From the NCBI GenBank assembly GCA_903918755.1, contig CAIXFN010000114.1:1-32651 (forward strand): a stretch of 32,651 nucleotides of DNA. Reading direction: 5' to 3'. The notes under the pieces are model-generated. The model was not told the origin of the DNA. It saw only the letters and a list, made by a program, of their open reading frames with translations, and ran no database searches. The translations under genes and the position numbers were made by a program. Origin of the DNA: an uncultured Pedosphaera sp. Its GTDB lineage: Bacteria; Verrucomicrobiota; Verrucomicrobiia; Limisphaerales; Pedosphaeraceae. This document shows, in pieces, positions 23,440 to 31,843 of the stretch (its first letter is position 1; each line of letters begins with the position of its first letter).

Positions 23440-23775
23440 ATGAACGCAGTGTTCAAAGCGCTGGCGGACGAAAGCCGCCGCAAATTGCTCGATGAGTTGC
23501 ACCGGGACAATGGTCAGACCCTGACCCGCCTGTGCGGCCTCCTCGACATGACGCGGCAGGCCGTCACCAAGCACCTGGCGGTGCTGGAGGCGGCCAATCT
23601 TGTCACCACCGTGCGCTGCGGACGCGAAAAACTGCATTACCTCAATCCCGTGCCGTTGCAGGAGATCTACGACCGCTGGATTGGCAAGTACGAGCGCCCG
23701 CGCCTCTCGGCGTTGGGTGATTTGAAAAAGGATCTCGAAAGTGAAAACCTAACCAAAACCAAGACCAACCACTGA
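23440..23775 (+). CDS. ArsR-family winged-helix transcriptional regulator
   Basis: 111 residues from the ATG at 23440; a TTG at 23422 would sit inside the promoter and is rejected. The winged-helix fold begins with MNAVFKALADESRRKLLDELH. The recognition helix is in MTRQAVTKHLAVLEAANLV (about 36-54), followed by the wing VTTVRCGREKLHYLNPVPLQEIYDRW. There are no paired Cys metal sites, so it is not a classical arsenic sensor. This subgroup is commonly paired with SRPBCC proteins, as here (15 bases to the next start), and acts as an autorepressor. The signal that releases it is unknown. It is divergent from the TPR/pilT genes by 103 bases. Confidence 0.92.
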   Translation: MNAVFKALADESRRKLLDELHRDNGQTLTRLCGLLDMTRQAVTKHLAVLEAANLVTTVRCGREKLHYLNPVPLQEIYDRWIGKYERPRLSALGDLKKDLESENLTKTKTNH

Positions 23776-23790
23776 GAAAGGAAAATGCCC

Positions 23791-24297
23791 ATGCAAAAGC
23801 CCTCGTTCGTTTATGTCAGCTACATCCACACAACCCCGGAGAAACTCTGGGCCGCGCTCACCCAACCCGAATTCACCCGGAAATACTGGTTTGATTGCGG
23901 CATCGAATCCGATTGGAAGGTTGGCTCCCCGGTTCGATTCCGCCGCGATGGCGAACTCGCTATGGACCAGGTCCTGCTTGAATGCACGCCTCCCCGTCGT
24001 CTTGCTTACACCTGGAGCATGTGCGGCGACGCGGAAGCGAAAAGCGAACGTCCTTCCCGCGTGACCTTCGAATTGGAACCCGTGGGTGACCAAGCCGGCG
24101 CCTCCGCCCCCGTCGTCAAACTGACCGTCACGCACGACGATTTCCCGGCTGGCAGCGTGGTTTTCCCCCGCATCTCCCAAGGCTGGCCGGTGGTGCTCAG
24201 CAACCTCAAAACCCTGCTGGAATCTGGTCAACCCATGGTTACCACCTGGGAGTCTTGCGCCGCGACCACCAAAGACGAGGCTGTCGTCGCCGCCTAA
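23791..24297 (+). CDS. SRPBCC (AHSA1-like) domain protein
   Basis: 168 residues from the ATG at 23791, which has AAAGGA eight bases upstream; an ATG at 23785 is too close to that site. The fold is the START/Bet v1-like helix-grip (SRPBCC), recognised by YVSYIHTTPEKLWAALTQPEFTRKYW at the start, GSPVRFRRDG, and VLLECTPPRRLAYTW. Such proteins bind hydrophobic ligands or resemble Aha1, the activator of Hsp90 ATPase; the exact ligand is unknown. It is the second gene of the ArsR operon and ends just before a strong terminator, so these two genes are the whole unit. It may sense or remove the compound that inactivates the repressor, which is inference. Confidence 0.9.
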   Translation: MQKPSFVYVSYIHTTPEKLWAALTQPEFTRKYWFDCGIESDWKVGSPVRFRRDGELAMDQVLLECTPPRRLAYTWSMCGDAEAKSERPSRVTFELEPVGDQAGASAPVVKLTVTHDDFPAGSVVFPRISQGWPVVLSNLKTLLESGQPMVTTWESCAATTKDEAVVAA

Positions 24298-24315
24298 ACC
24301 GTCTTTTTCCCCCAC

Positions 24316-24350
24316 CGCCGTCCCGTGATCCCCTCACTGGACGGCGTTTT
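24316..24350 (+). terminator. Rho-independent terminator of the ArsR/SRPBCC operon
   Basis: CGCCGTCC (24316-24323) pairs with GGACGGCG (24339-24346), followed by TTTT. Inside, GTGA (24325-24328) pairs with TCAC (24334-24337), so the stem is effectively 12 bp with one mismatch. It begins 19 bases past the SRPBCC stop. This is the best intrinsic terminator in the window. Confidence 0.8.
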
Positions 24351-24631
24351 CATATTCTGCCCCCTACTTTCACACCTTTTGCGCCTAAATTCCGAAGGTA
24401 ATAATACGTTTCCACCTTTCCTGTGCTATATCGGGATGCATGGACGTCAATCGTCCTGGCATGGACGCGGCGATCCCGCCTGCGTGCCGGCCCAAAGTCC
24501 GCCCAAAATTGGTCACGCCCTTGGCAAACCCGCTCCACGTCCTTCCATCGAACGCGGGGCCAGGGTCATGACACTTAAGCTTGGTTGAAAAATGTTGCGA
24601 GTTGGCGGCTGAGGCGCATTCTCAGTCGCAG
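24351..24631. other. Upstream region of the tandem esterase gene
   Basis: No gene is supported here. It contains the pair of 9-bp direct repeats listed next; AT-rich bases around 24395-24405 (GGTAATAATACG) could hold a -10, but no convincing -35 was seen. A frame entering the esterase gene from 24581 lacks a signal peptide start and is not used. Confidence 0.4.
24438..24467 (+). promoter_or_regulatory. Exact 9-bp direct repeats spaced 21 bp
   Basis: GCATGGACG occurs at 24438-24446 and again at 24459-24467, with 12 bases between. GGACG-TCAAT-CGTCC (24442-24456) also forms an inverted repeat using the first copy. Two identical sites two helical turns apart suggest a tandem-bound regulator upstream of the esterase gene. 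Confidence 0.4.
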
Positions 24632-26308
24632 ATGAAAACATCGACCTCGCTGTTCCGGACCCAGTTTTATCTGATCCTCCTCGGCTCGCTCCTGGCCGGC
24701 GTGCGGCTGGCCGCGGAGGAGTCGGCCAAAACCCTGCAGGTCTTCCTGTTCGCCGGCCAGTCGAACATGGTGGGGGCGGACGCCCACCCGGATCGGATCG
24801 ACGATTATCCCATGTTCAAGGGGGCAGGTTCACCGCAGCCGGATGTCTTATTCGCCACCTTGGCGGAGCCAGCTTCCGACACTTTTGGTGGTTGGGGACC
24901 ATTGCAGCCACGGGATTCGTTCGGGTCGGAACTGACTTTTGCCCGTCGGTTGAAGTCGGCGGGCGCTGGTCCCATCGCCATCATAAAATCTGCGATCGGC
25001 GGCACCACCGTTGCATTCGACTGGAACCCAGACGCCCCGGACCAGGGACAAAAACTTTATCCTCGGACGCTTAAGCTGGTGCGCGCGGCGCTGCAAGAAC
25101 TGGACCGCCGCCATGTGCCTTATCGTCTGGCGGGGGTGATGTGGCATCAGGGTGAAAACGACATGCTGGACCGCCGGCTCAATACGAATTACGCGGCCGG
25201 ACTCACGCAATTGATCGCCCGCCTGCGACAGGATCTACATTCGCCGGAGTTGCCATGGTACATCGCCGAGGTCAGCGAGAAGGGTATCTGGGGCATGGAC
25301 AATCGGCATAACCTGGCCATTCTGCGCCAGCAGCAGGATCAGGTGCTTCAGGCGGACGCCCGGTTGCACTGGGTGCCGACTTCGCACCTGGCCTTTGAAG
25401 TAATGGGCAGCGGCCAGCCCCATTACCACTTCGGCACGCAGGGACAATTGCAATTGGGCGAGGCTTTCGCCACGGCTTATCTGGAGGCCAGTGGGAAAAC
25501 TCCCGCTGTGCCGTCGCGACGGTTCCGGACGGCACCACCGATCAAGGCCGGGAAGCGGGTGCAGCTTTTTGTCCTCGCCGGGCAGCGGAATATGGAGGGC
25601 GAGGATTCCTTTGTCTCCGAAATCCCCTCGGCCACGGGAGCGGGTTTCAAAACGCTCGTAGCTCCGCAGGAAGACATCTTGTTCCGGTATTCTCTCGGTG
25701 GCGGCTTCAAAAAGTCCCGGTCTTGGGAACCTTTGGGGCCGATGGATTTTCTGGGCAACTTCGGTCCCGAACTGAGTTTTGGAGCTAGATTGCGGCGAGC
25801 CCTCCCTGCCCAGGAAGGCCTCGCCATCGTCAAATTCACGCACAGTGGAGCACAGGGGCCGGATTGGCTTCCGAGCGGCTCGCCGGAGGCGCGGCGCAAT
25901 CTCTATCCCCAATTCCTCGATTTTATCCGGGAGGCGCGGGCGGAGCTGATCCGCCAGGGCTGCGAAGTCCGCCTGGCCGGGGTCTTCTGGCATACCGGGG
26001 AAAACGACACCTACTTCGGCCCTTATCAAAAAAAGTATGCCGGCTGGATGAAGGAACTGATCACCCAGGTGCGCTTGGACCTCCAACAGCCCGACCTGCC
26101 GTGGTTCATTTCCGAGCAACATCCGGGCGCGATCTGGGGCAATATCGCAGCCATGAATGCCTCCCTCCACGCCATGGCGCAAAAGGAGCAGCACGTTTAC
26201 CTGATCCCCACCGGTCAGTTGCCGCATGGGCGATTGCATTTCGGCACACAGGGGACGCTCCAGCTGGGGGAGGCCATGGCGGAGGCGTATTTGAAAATGC
26301 CGCGTTGA
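24632..26308 (+). CDS. Tandem SGNH/CE6 sialate O-acetylesterase-like protein, second copy lacks Ser
   Basis: 558 residues; the start at 24632 gives a signal peptide (SLFRTQFYLILLGSLLAGVRLAA), although its ribosome site is weak. Two repeats of about 260 residues follow. The first keeps the catalytic features: VFLFAGQSNMVG with Ser44, GVMWHQGEND, and the late HYHFGTQG segment with a His. The second repeat (about residue 308 onward) keeps GVFWHTGEND and LHFGTQGTLQLGEA, but its nucleophile block reads AGQRNM, with Arg319 in place of Ser, and its oxyanion-type Gly block also differs (THSGAQ versus AIGGTT). Active members remove acetyl groups from sialic acid or xylan. Here one active and one probably inactive binding domain are expected. 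The enzyme acts outside the cytoplasm. Confidence 0.9.
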   Translation: MKTSTSLFRTQFYLILLGSLLAGVRLAAEESAKTLQVFLFAGQSNMVGADAHPDRIDDYPMFKGAGSPQPDVLFATLAEPASDTFGGWGPLQPRDSFGSELTFARRLKSAGAGPIAIIKSAIGGTTVAFDWNPDAPDQGQKLYPRTLKLVRAALQELDRRHVPYRLAGVMWHQGENDMLDRRLNTNYAAGLTQLIARLRQDLHSPELPWYIAEVSEKGIWGMDNRHNLAILRQQQDQVLQADARLHWVPTSHLAFEVMGSGQPHYHFGTQGQLQLGEAFATAYLEASGKTPAVPSRRFRTAPPIKAGKRVQLFVLAGQRNMEGEDSFVSEIPSATGAGFKTLVAPQEDILFRYSLGGGFKKSRSWEPLGPMDFLGNFGPELSFGARLRRALPAQEGLAIVKFTHSGAQGPDWLPSGSPEARRNLYPQFLDFIREARAELIRQGCEVRLAGVFWHTGENDTYFGPYQKKYAGWMKELITQVRLDLQQPDLPWFISEQHPGAIWGNIAAMNASLHAMAQKEQHVYLIPTGQLPHGRLHFGTQGTLQLGEAMAEAYLKMPR

Positions 26309-26373
26309 TTTCCCCGACGGATGCGAGTGGTTAGTGATTGCATTTTCTCGTGGGGGGAGCATAAACAGGTCCT

Positions 26374-26700
26374 ATGCCGGTCGAAATATTCCAAGCCAGT
26401 CGATGGACCCGGGGGAATTTCCTGTTTCCCACGGTGATCGAGGTGTCGGACAAAGCGGTGATCCGCCGCAAACGGTCGTGGTTTACCAAGGATGAGATCA
26501 GCATGAGCATCTACAAGGTCGCCTCGGTCCATATCAAGACCGGGATGATCTGGTCCGATATTCTGATTGAATCTTCCGGGGGCTCTGATCCGCTGGCAAG
26601 CCACGGACATACCAAGTCGGATGCGCAACGCATCAAGGAACTGATCGAGGGCCACCAGGCGCTGCCCGCGAACCGTAGTGCGCAGGAGCGCGCCGATTGA
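26374..26700 (+). CDS. Small PH-like protein of unknown function
   Basis: 108 residues, no signal peptide or membrane helix, so probably cytoplasmic. The sequence alternates short beta strands (FPTVIEVSDKAVIRRKRSWF, ISMSIYKVASVHIKTGMIWSDILIESSG) and ends in a helix (KSDAQRIKELIEGHQ), the layout of a bacterial pleckstrin-homology-like domain. No enzymatic residues stand out. The gene lies 65 bases after the tandem esterase and 85 bases before the flavoprotein, all on the same strand, so it could be co-transcribed with either. An AGGT close to the ATG may serve as its ribosome site. The PH assignment rests on pattern only. Confidence 0.65.
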   Translation: MPVEIFQASRWTRGNFLFPTVIEVSDKAVIRRKRSWFTKDEISMSIYKVASVHIKTGMIWSDILIESSGGSDPLASHGHTKSDAQRIKELIEGHQALPANRSAQERAD

Positions 26701-26785
26701 GGCGCCGTGTGGCGGCGATCTCCCGGGCGGTTCTGGCTCATCATGTTCCGGGTTCTGTTCCGGCCTGGCGGGGTTCCCTTTTTTC

Positions 26786-27952
26786 ATGAAATACGATGTG
26801 GTGGTGATCGGTGGCGGCGCAGCGGGCTTGATGTGCGCCATCGAAGCGGGGAAGCGCGGACGCAAGGTCTTGGTGCTGGAGCACCAGGAACGTTTGGGGA
26901 AGAAGATCCTGATCTCCGGCGGCGGCCGCTGCAACTTCACCAACATCAACGCCGGGCCGGATAATTATCTTTCGGCCAATCCCCATTTCTGCAAATCCGC
27001 CCTGGCTCGGTATCGGCCGGCCGATTTCATCGGACTGGTGGAACGTCACGGCATTGCCTACCACGAGAAGAAGCTGGGCCAGCTTTTCTGCGACGTCACC
27101 TCGCGGCAGATTGTGGAACTGCTGGAGCAGGAGGCGCGGTTGGCCGGAGTGACCGTCCGCTTGGGGGCGCGGGTTTCGGAAACCAAGGTGGCGGGCGGAT
27201 TCCAGTTGACGACCAATTTGGGCGAGTTCGCGGCGGACTCGCTGGTGGTGGCGACCGGCGGGTTGTCGGCCCCCAAAATCGGAGCGACGGATTTCGGCTT
27301 CCGTTTGGCGCAACAATTGGGCCACTCGGTCAATGCGACGCGACCGGGATTGGTACCGGTGACTTGGGGGCCAGAAGACCGGGATTCTTATGGCCCGCTG
27401 AGTGGTATTTCACTGGAAGTCACCGCGACGGCGGGCGGAAGGAGTTTTACCGAAAATCTTTTGTTTACCCACCGGGGTTTGAGCGGACCGGCGATTTTGC
27501 AAGTGTCGAACTATGCGGAGCCCGGGCAGTCGATTGAGTTGGATTTGCTGCCGGGGCGTCCGGCCGCGGAATTGCTGGCCGCGGAACGGAATACGGCCAA
27601 GGAATTGCGGAACGTCCTGGCGATGCGCCTGCCGCAGCGATTCACGCAGGAGTGGTGCGCGCGGAACGCTCCGTCCAAGCCGATGAACCGGTACACTCCG
27701 GCGGAGTTGGCGGTGATCGCCGGGCGGTTGCATCACTGGGAAATCCGACCGGCGGGAACGGAGGGGTATGCGACCGCAGAAGTGACCTGCGGCGGCGTGG
27801 ACACCCGCGAAGTTTCCTCCAAGACGATGGAATCACGGCGCGTGCCGGGACTCTATTTCATCGGGGAAGTATTGGACGTGACCGGGTGGCTGGGCGGCTA
27901 CAATTTCCAATGGGCGTGGGCTTCTGGTCACGCGGCCGGGCAGTTCGTCTAA
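26786..27952 (+). CDS. HI0933/BaiN-type flavoprotein, NAD(P)/FAD-dependent oxidoreductase
   Basis: 388 residues from the ATG at 26786, where the FAD-binding strand starts (MKYDVVVIGGGAAGLMCAI, with GGGAAG at 9-14); a longer upstream frame would be unnatural. Further marks of the HI0933-like (COG2081) family are GKKILISGGGRCNFTN (about 41-56), LVVATGGLSAPKIGATDFGF, LLFTHRGLSGPAILQVS, and the C-terminal GLYFIGEVLDVTGWLGGYNFQWAWASG that closes the FAD site. Length agrees with the family (about 390-410). Members are soluble flavoproteins; the related BaiN reduces bile-acid intermediates, but most have no proven substrate. No functional partner is next to it; the next gene is convergent, 12 bases away. 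Confidence 0.94.
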   Translation: MKYDVVVIGGGAAGLMCAIEAGKRGRKVLVLEHQERLGKKILISGGGRCNFTNINAGPDNYLSANPHFCKSALARYRPADFIGLVERHGIAYHEKKLGQLFCDVTSRQIVELLEQEARLAGVTVRLGARVSETKVAGGFQLTTNLGEFAADSLVVATGGLSAPKIGATDFGFRLAQQLGHSVNATRPGLVPVTWGPEDRDSYGPLSGISLEVTATAGGRSFTENLLFTHRGLSGPAILQVSNYAEPGQSIELDLLPGRPAAELLAAERNTAKELRNVLAMRLPQRFTQEWCARNAPSKPMNRYTPAELAVIAGRLHHWEIRPAGTEGYATAEVTCGGVDTREVSSKTMESRRVPGLYFIGEVLDVTGWLGGYNFQWAWASGHAAGQFV

Positions 27953-27964
27953 CCACGCGCGCGT

Positions 27965-29191
27965 TCAGGGCTTGGCGCGGAGCTTGGAAATGATCGCTTC
28001 GAGACCACCTTCAACGGGTTCGATTTCCAAGGCGCGCTCGGCCGGGCGGATGGAGTTGGCGTTGGTAGGGGGATTGGCTGGCGCGGGCTTGGGTCGCCCG
28101 GAACTCGCCACGGGGGCCGGATCCAACCGCAGGGTAAGGGGCTTGATATCTTCCGCTTCGACCGTGTCAACGGGCGGTTCTTCCTCCACCTTGCTGCCCG
28201 GCAGATACCAGGATTTACGGTTGTCCAGCCAGGTGCGGTAGCGGGCATAAGTCCACATGCCATGCTCGGCGCCCGTTTCCATCACGGACATGATTTTGAA
28301 AAACTCGTTGCGTCGGATGAAACTCTTGATGGAATGGGTGGGCACGAGCACTTCACACTCGGGCACCTGGATTTTCAGTTCCGGGCGGAAGACGAGCCGC
28401 TGGGAAATGACGGCCACCACGCAGTCGGCGAGTTGCGCGCACACACTGTTCTGGATTTCCGAGGGGAACGCGGAGACCACGCGTTGCAGGGCTTCGCTGG
28501 CCGTGGCGGAGTGGGTCGTGGCGAGCACAAGGTGGCCCGTTTCGGCGGCGTTCAGGGTGAGCCGCATGGTTTCCGGATCCCGCATTTCACCGACCATCAA
28601 CACATCGGGATCCTCGCGCATGGCGTCGATGAGGGCTTGTTCGAAAGAGGGGGTGTCGCGTCCGACTTCGCGCTGGCGGATGTACGCGCGGTGCGGGCGG
28701 AATTGATACTCGATGGGGCTCTCGATGGTCACGATGTGCCGGGCTTCGACCAGGTTGATTTCCTGAATCATGGCCGCCATGGTCGAGGATTTGCCTGAAC
28801 CGGTGGGACCGCTGATGAGAATCAGTCCGTTGGTATGGGCGATGAAGCGCTTGAGCTCCGGGTGCAGGTTGAGCTTCTCCAGGGTGGCTTGGAAGGAACT
28901 GAGCAGGCGGATGGCCATGCCGACACCGCGGGAGCTTTGCAGGACATTGATTCGGCAACGGATCCCGGCAATGGTTTTGGAAAGATCGTAGGAGCGGCGT
29001 TCGAGGAAGCGGGGCCAATTTTCCGGGCCGACGATTTCCTGGGCTGCTTCCAGCAACATTTTGCGGGGCAGCGGGGTGCCGAGCATGCGCAACGAACCGC
29101 GAATGCGCACGGCGGCGGGCAGGCCCGGCTCCAGGTGCAGGTCGCTGGCTCCCTGCGCCCGGGCGGTCTCGATAAACGTCAGCAATTCCAT
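27965..29191 (-). CDS. PilT-like ATPase (second paralogue, PilU-like)
   Basis: 408 residues. The N-terminal domain begins LLTFIETARAQGASDLHLEPGLPAAVRI. ATPase motifs are Walker A GPTGSGKSS (128-136), Walker B DPDVLMVGEMRD, and the His box AETGHLVLATTHS. The Asp box reads TIESPIE, with Ser158 (AGC) where most PilT proteins, including the one at 21490, have Asp; its Glu residues remain. The AIRNLIRE retraction motif is replaced by SIKSFIRRNEF, as in PilU-like or accessory retraction ATPases. A Pro-rich C-terminal tail (about 330-408) is extra. It is divergent from the zinc-ribbon gene, and a TATATT-like box lies close to its start. It is likely a pilus accessory motor working with the first PilT, which is inference. 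Confidence 0.9.
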   Translation of the reverse strand: MELLTFIETARAQGASDLHLEPGLPAAVRIRGSLRMLGTPLPRKMLLEAAQEIVGPENWPRFLERRSYDLSKTIAGIRCRINVLQSSRGVGMAIRLLSSFQATLEKLNLHPELKRFIAHTNGLILISGPTGSGKSSTMAAMIQEINLVEARHIVTIESPIEYQFRPHRAYIRQREVGRDTPSFEQALIDAMREDPDVLMVGEMRDPETMRLTLNAAETGHLVLATTHSATASEALQRVVSAFPSEIQNSVCAQLADCVVAVISQRLVFRPELKIQVPECEVLVPTHSIKSFIRRNEFFKIMSVMETGAEHGMWTYARYRTWLDNRKSWYLPGSKVEEEPPVDTVEAEDIKPLTLRLDPAPVASSGRPKPAPANPPTNANSIRPAERALEIEPVEGGLEAIISKLRAKP

Positions 29192-29385
29192 TTGTCTCTA
29201 ATATAGATACCCGCAGGCGGGGAAATGTTACGAGCTATTGTGGATTTGTTGCTGCCGCGGACGCATGACGCTGGCTTCTCCGGACACGATTCCGGCCGGA
29301 GGAAAACGCCATTGCGTCCGGCTCGGGGGAGGGGGTATCTTAAGGTATTCCTGCGGGCCACGGCTGGCAGGAAGGGTGTGCAATC

Positions 29386-30087
29386 ATGAGTGAAGGCAAA
29401 TATTTGAAGGGTTCCTGCTCGGAATGCGGCACCCATATTGAATTCCCCGAAGCCGGCCTCGGTCAGGTCATCAATTGCCCGCATTGCGGCTTGAAAACCA
29501 AGCTCGGGGCCCCGGCACCGTCCGCGGCGCCCTCCGCCTCATCAACCGCTCTGCCCACCGCCAAGGTGGTCACCCGGAATTTGACGGCGGACGCGGAATC
29601 CGACGAGCCGGAGGGATCATCGCGCGGATTGCTGGTGGGGTTGCTCGTGCTAGTGCTGGCCGGAGGCGTGGGAGGGGGATTCTGGTGGAAGTCGCGGGCG
29701 GGCCGCAGAACGGCCGGTTTCGAAGCGACGCCACCCAAATCAGCGTCCGCCGATGCCGGGGTGGCCACGAACACCGAGGCGGTTACGGAACCACCCGCTG
29801 CCAAAGCACCGAAATCCGCCGCCGACCTGAAACTGGGGACGATCCGGCTGGAGCAAACCAAGGGCAGCAGCCTGGTTTATGCGATTGGGGCGGTGAATAA
29901 TGATTCGGATTACCAGCGGTTTGGCGTGCGGATTGAATTGAACCTGATCAACGCCAAGGGGGAGCGCGTGGGCGGGGCGCAGGATTACATCGCGGTAATC
30001 GAACCGCGCAAGACCTGGGAATTTCGCGTGCTGGTGAATGATCCAAAGGCCGTGTCTGCCACCTTGTCCGCGCTGCGGGAGGAATGA
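29386..30087 (+). CDS. Zinc-ribbon membrane protein with FxLYD-like C-terminus
   Basis: 233 residues. GGAAGG upstream fits the ATG at 29386. Residues 11-34 form a zinc ribbon with Cys11, Cys14, Cys31 and Cys34 (CSEC ... CPHC). A Ser/Ala/Pro linker leads to one membrane helix (about 81-102, GLLVGLLVLVLAGGVGGGFWW), then an Ala/Pro linker and a C-terminal beta domain (about 147-230: LVYAIGAVNNDSDYQRFGVRIELNLINAKGERVG), which reads like an FxLYD or LEA14-type sandwich. The ribbon would be in the cytoplasm and the sandwich outside. PVC bacteria carry many such ribbon-helix proteins; function is unknown. It lies 40 bases before the DUF885 gene and may be co-transcribed. Confidence 0.8.
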   Translation: MSEGKYLKGSCSECGTHIEFPEAGLGQVINCPHCGLKTKLGAPAPSAAPSASSTALPTAKVVTRNLTADAESDEPEGSSRGLLVGLLVLVLAGGVGGGFWWKSRAGRRTAGFEATPPKSASADAGVATNTEAVTEPPAAKAPKSAADLKLGTIRLEQTKGSSLVYAIGAVNNDSDYQRFGVRIELNLINAKGERVGGAQDYIAVIEPRKTWEFRVLVNDPKAVSATLSALREE

Positions 30088-30127
30088 CCGTGGGTCGCCC
30101 CCGCCGCCTTGCCCGAACATCCATTTT

Positions 30128-31735
30128 ATGAGTCGTACCACCAATCAATTTGAAGGTTTGCTGGACCGCTACTTTGAAGGCGTTTTGGCGGACAATCCCG
30201 ATTTCGCGGCCCAGGCCGGCATTCAGTCAGCCCGCGGCAAATTCCCGCAGGCGGACCAGGCGATGGAAACCCGGCAGGAGCAACGCCGGCAGAAGTGTCT
30301 GGCGGGGTTGGAGCGGATCAACCCGCGAGAACTGACCGCAGAGCAACACCTGGACCGTCTGGCGGTGCGGGCCGAGTTGTTGCGCGGAGCGGAGGATTTT
30401 GCCCGGGGGCGGGCGGGGATGGATCCACGCGCCCTGGACCACGTTTTGGACCAATTGCTGCACGAGTTGCAACGCAGCCAGGATGAGCCGCGGATGGTGG
30501 CGCGACACCTGCGCTCACTGTTGCAACAGGCGCCCCGTTATCTCGGTGAGGCGGCCACACTGCTGCAGCGTCCGGAGCCGGTCTGGCTGCGGATGATGGA
30601 GCAAACCGCCGCGGGGGCCGGGGAACTGATTGACGCCGTGGCCACGTTTTTGCGTTCCCAGGGCGAGCAGCCGGCGGATGCGGCTCGACTGGCCGGGGTA
30701 CGGCAGGCGATTGCGGATTATGCCACGCACGCGTTGGCATTACCGGCGGCGCCGGCCGGTTCCTTTGCCGTGGGGGCGGAGGTATTGCAACGCCGCGTGC
30801 GTGACGATTTGGGATTGGACTATTCCCTGGGGCAGATCGAGGCGCTGGCGTTGGCGGAAATTGAGCGGGTGGGCGGTTTGCTCGCCACGGCGGCGCGCAA
30901 ATTTGGTGGGAACCGGCCCACCCGAGAAATCCTGGCCGCGGCGCGGGCCGAATGGGAGCCGGGCGAAGACTTGTTGAATGTTTACAGCAAGGAAACCATC
31001 CGGGTGGCGGAGGCGTTTCGCGCGGCCAAGGCGGTCACGTTTCCGGCGGGTGAAACTTTGGATGTGCGGCCGGTGCCGGAGTTCATGCGTCACCTCTTCC
31101 CCACGGCGGCCTACTCCCAGCCCGGGGCGTTTGAGCGGCGGCAGCACGGGATTTTCTGGGTCAACGATTTGAGTGCCACCAAAACCACGGAACCGGAGAA
31201 GCGGGCGGAACGGCAACAACATTTCAGCTTGAGCCTGACCTGCGCGCACGAGGCCTACCCGGGGCATCACCTGCAATTTGTGACGGCGAACCGGCATCCG
31301 CGCAAGTGGCGGCGACTGCTGGCGCACGCGGTGTTCTACGAGGGCTGGACCTTGTGGTGCGAGCAGATGATGGCGGATTTGAAGGTGATCCGCTCCCCCT
31401 GGCTGCGGCTGCAGCAGTTGCACGACGCCCTGTGGCGCTGCCACCGCATCCTGGTCGATTTACGGTTGCAGACCGGGCGCTACACCTACGAACAAGCGGT
31501 CAGCCACATGCGCCGACATCTGGCGTTTACCAAGGCCCGGGCGGAGGGGGATGTGAATTGGTACACCGGCGCGCCGGCGGTGCCGATGAGCTACTGGCTG
31601 GGGCGGCTGGAAAACGAGCGGCTGCGCCAGCGGTTGGTCGTGGGCCGGGGCTGGACGTTGCAACACTTCAATGACTGGCTGCTGAGCTTCGGCACCCTGC
31701 CACAGGCCTGGCTGGAGAAATACGGGCTCGATTGA
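30128..31735 (+). CDS. DUF885 family protein, metallopeptidase-like
   Basis: 535 residues from the ATG at 30128 (MSRTTNQFEGLLDRYFEGVLADNPDFAAQAG), the normal family N-terminus; a longer frame overlapping the zinc-ribbon gene is rejected. The protein is mostly helical and has no signal peptide, so it is probably cytoplasmic. The diagnostic segment is CAHEAYPGHHLQF (His374, Glu375, His380, His381), an HExxxGHH-like metal site, followed by EGWTLWCEQMMAD, where Glu is a probable third ligand. A late RxxTGRYTYEQAV block and EKYGLD end complete the family pattern. DUF885 proteins are thought to be zinc-dependent hydrolases acting on peptides or amides, with few proven substrates. It starts 40 bases after the zinc-ribbon gene. 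The length is normal, with no sign of damage. Confidence 0.92.
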   Translation: MSRTTNQFEGLLDRYFEGVLADNPDFAAQAGIQSARGKFPQADQAMETRQEQRRQKCLAGLERINPRELTAEQHLDRLAVRAELLRGAEDFARGRAGMDPRALDHVLDQLLHELQRSQDEPRMVARHLRSLLQQAPRYLGEAATLLQRPEPVWLRMMEQTAAGAGELIDAVATFLRSQGEQPADAARLAGVRQAIADYATHALALPAAPAGSFAVGAEVLQRRVRDDLGLDYSLGQIEALALAEIERVGGLLATAARKFGGNRPTREILAAARAEWEPGEDLLNVYSKETIRVAEAFRAAKAVTFPAGETLDVRPVPEFMRHLFPTAAYSQPGAFERRQHGIFWVNDLSATKTTEPEKRAERQQHFSLSLTCAHEAYPGHHLQFVTANRHPRKWRRLLAHAVFYEGWTLWCEQMMADLKVIRSPWLRLQQLHDALWRCHRILVDLRLQTGRYTYEQAVSHMRRHLAFTKARAEGDVNWYTGAPAVPMSYWLGRLENERLRQRLVVGRGWTLQHFNDWLLSFGTLPQAWLEKYGLD

Positions 31736-31843
31736 GGTAAAGGATTTTCATCTTCCCTCCTCGCGTCGAACCCCGAAGGCAATTCCCGGGGTCCGCCGCC
31801 ACGGCAATCCTGAACTCTGAATCGCCAGCTGACCGGCCTTGGT

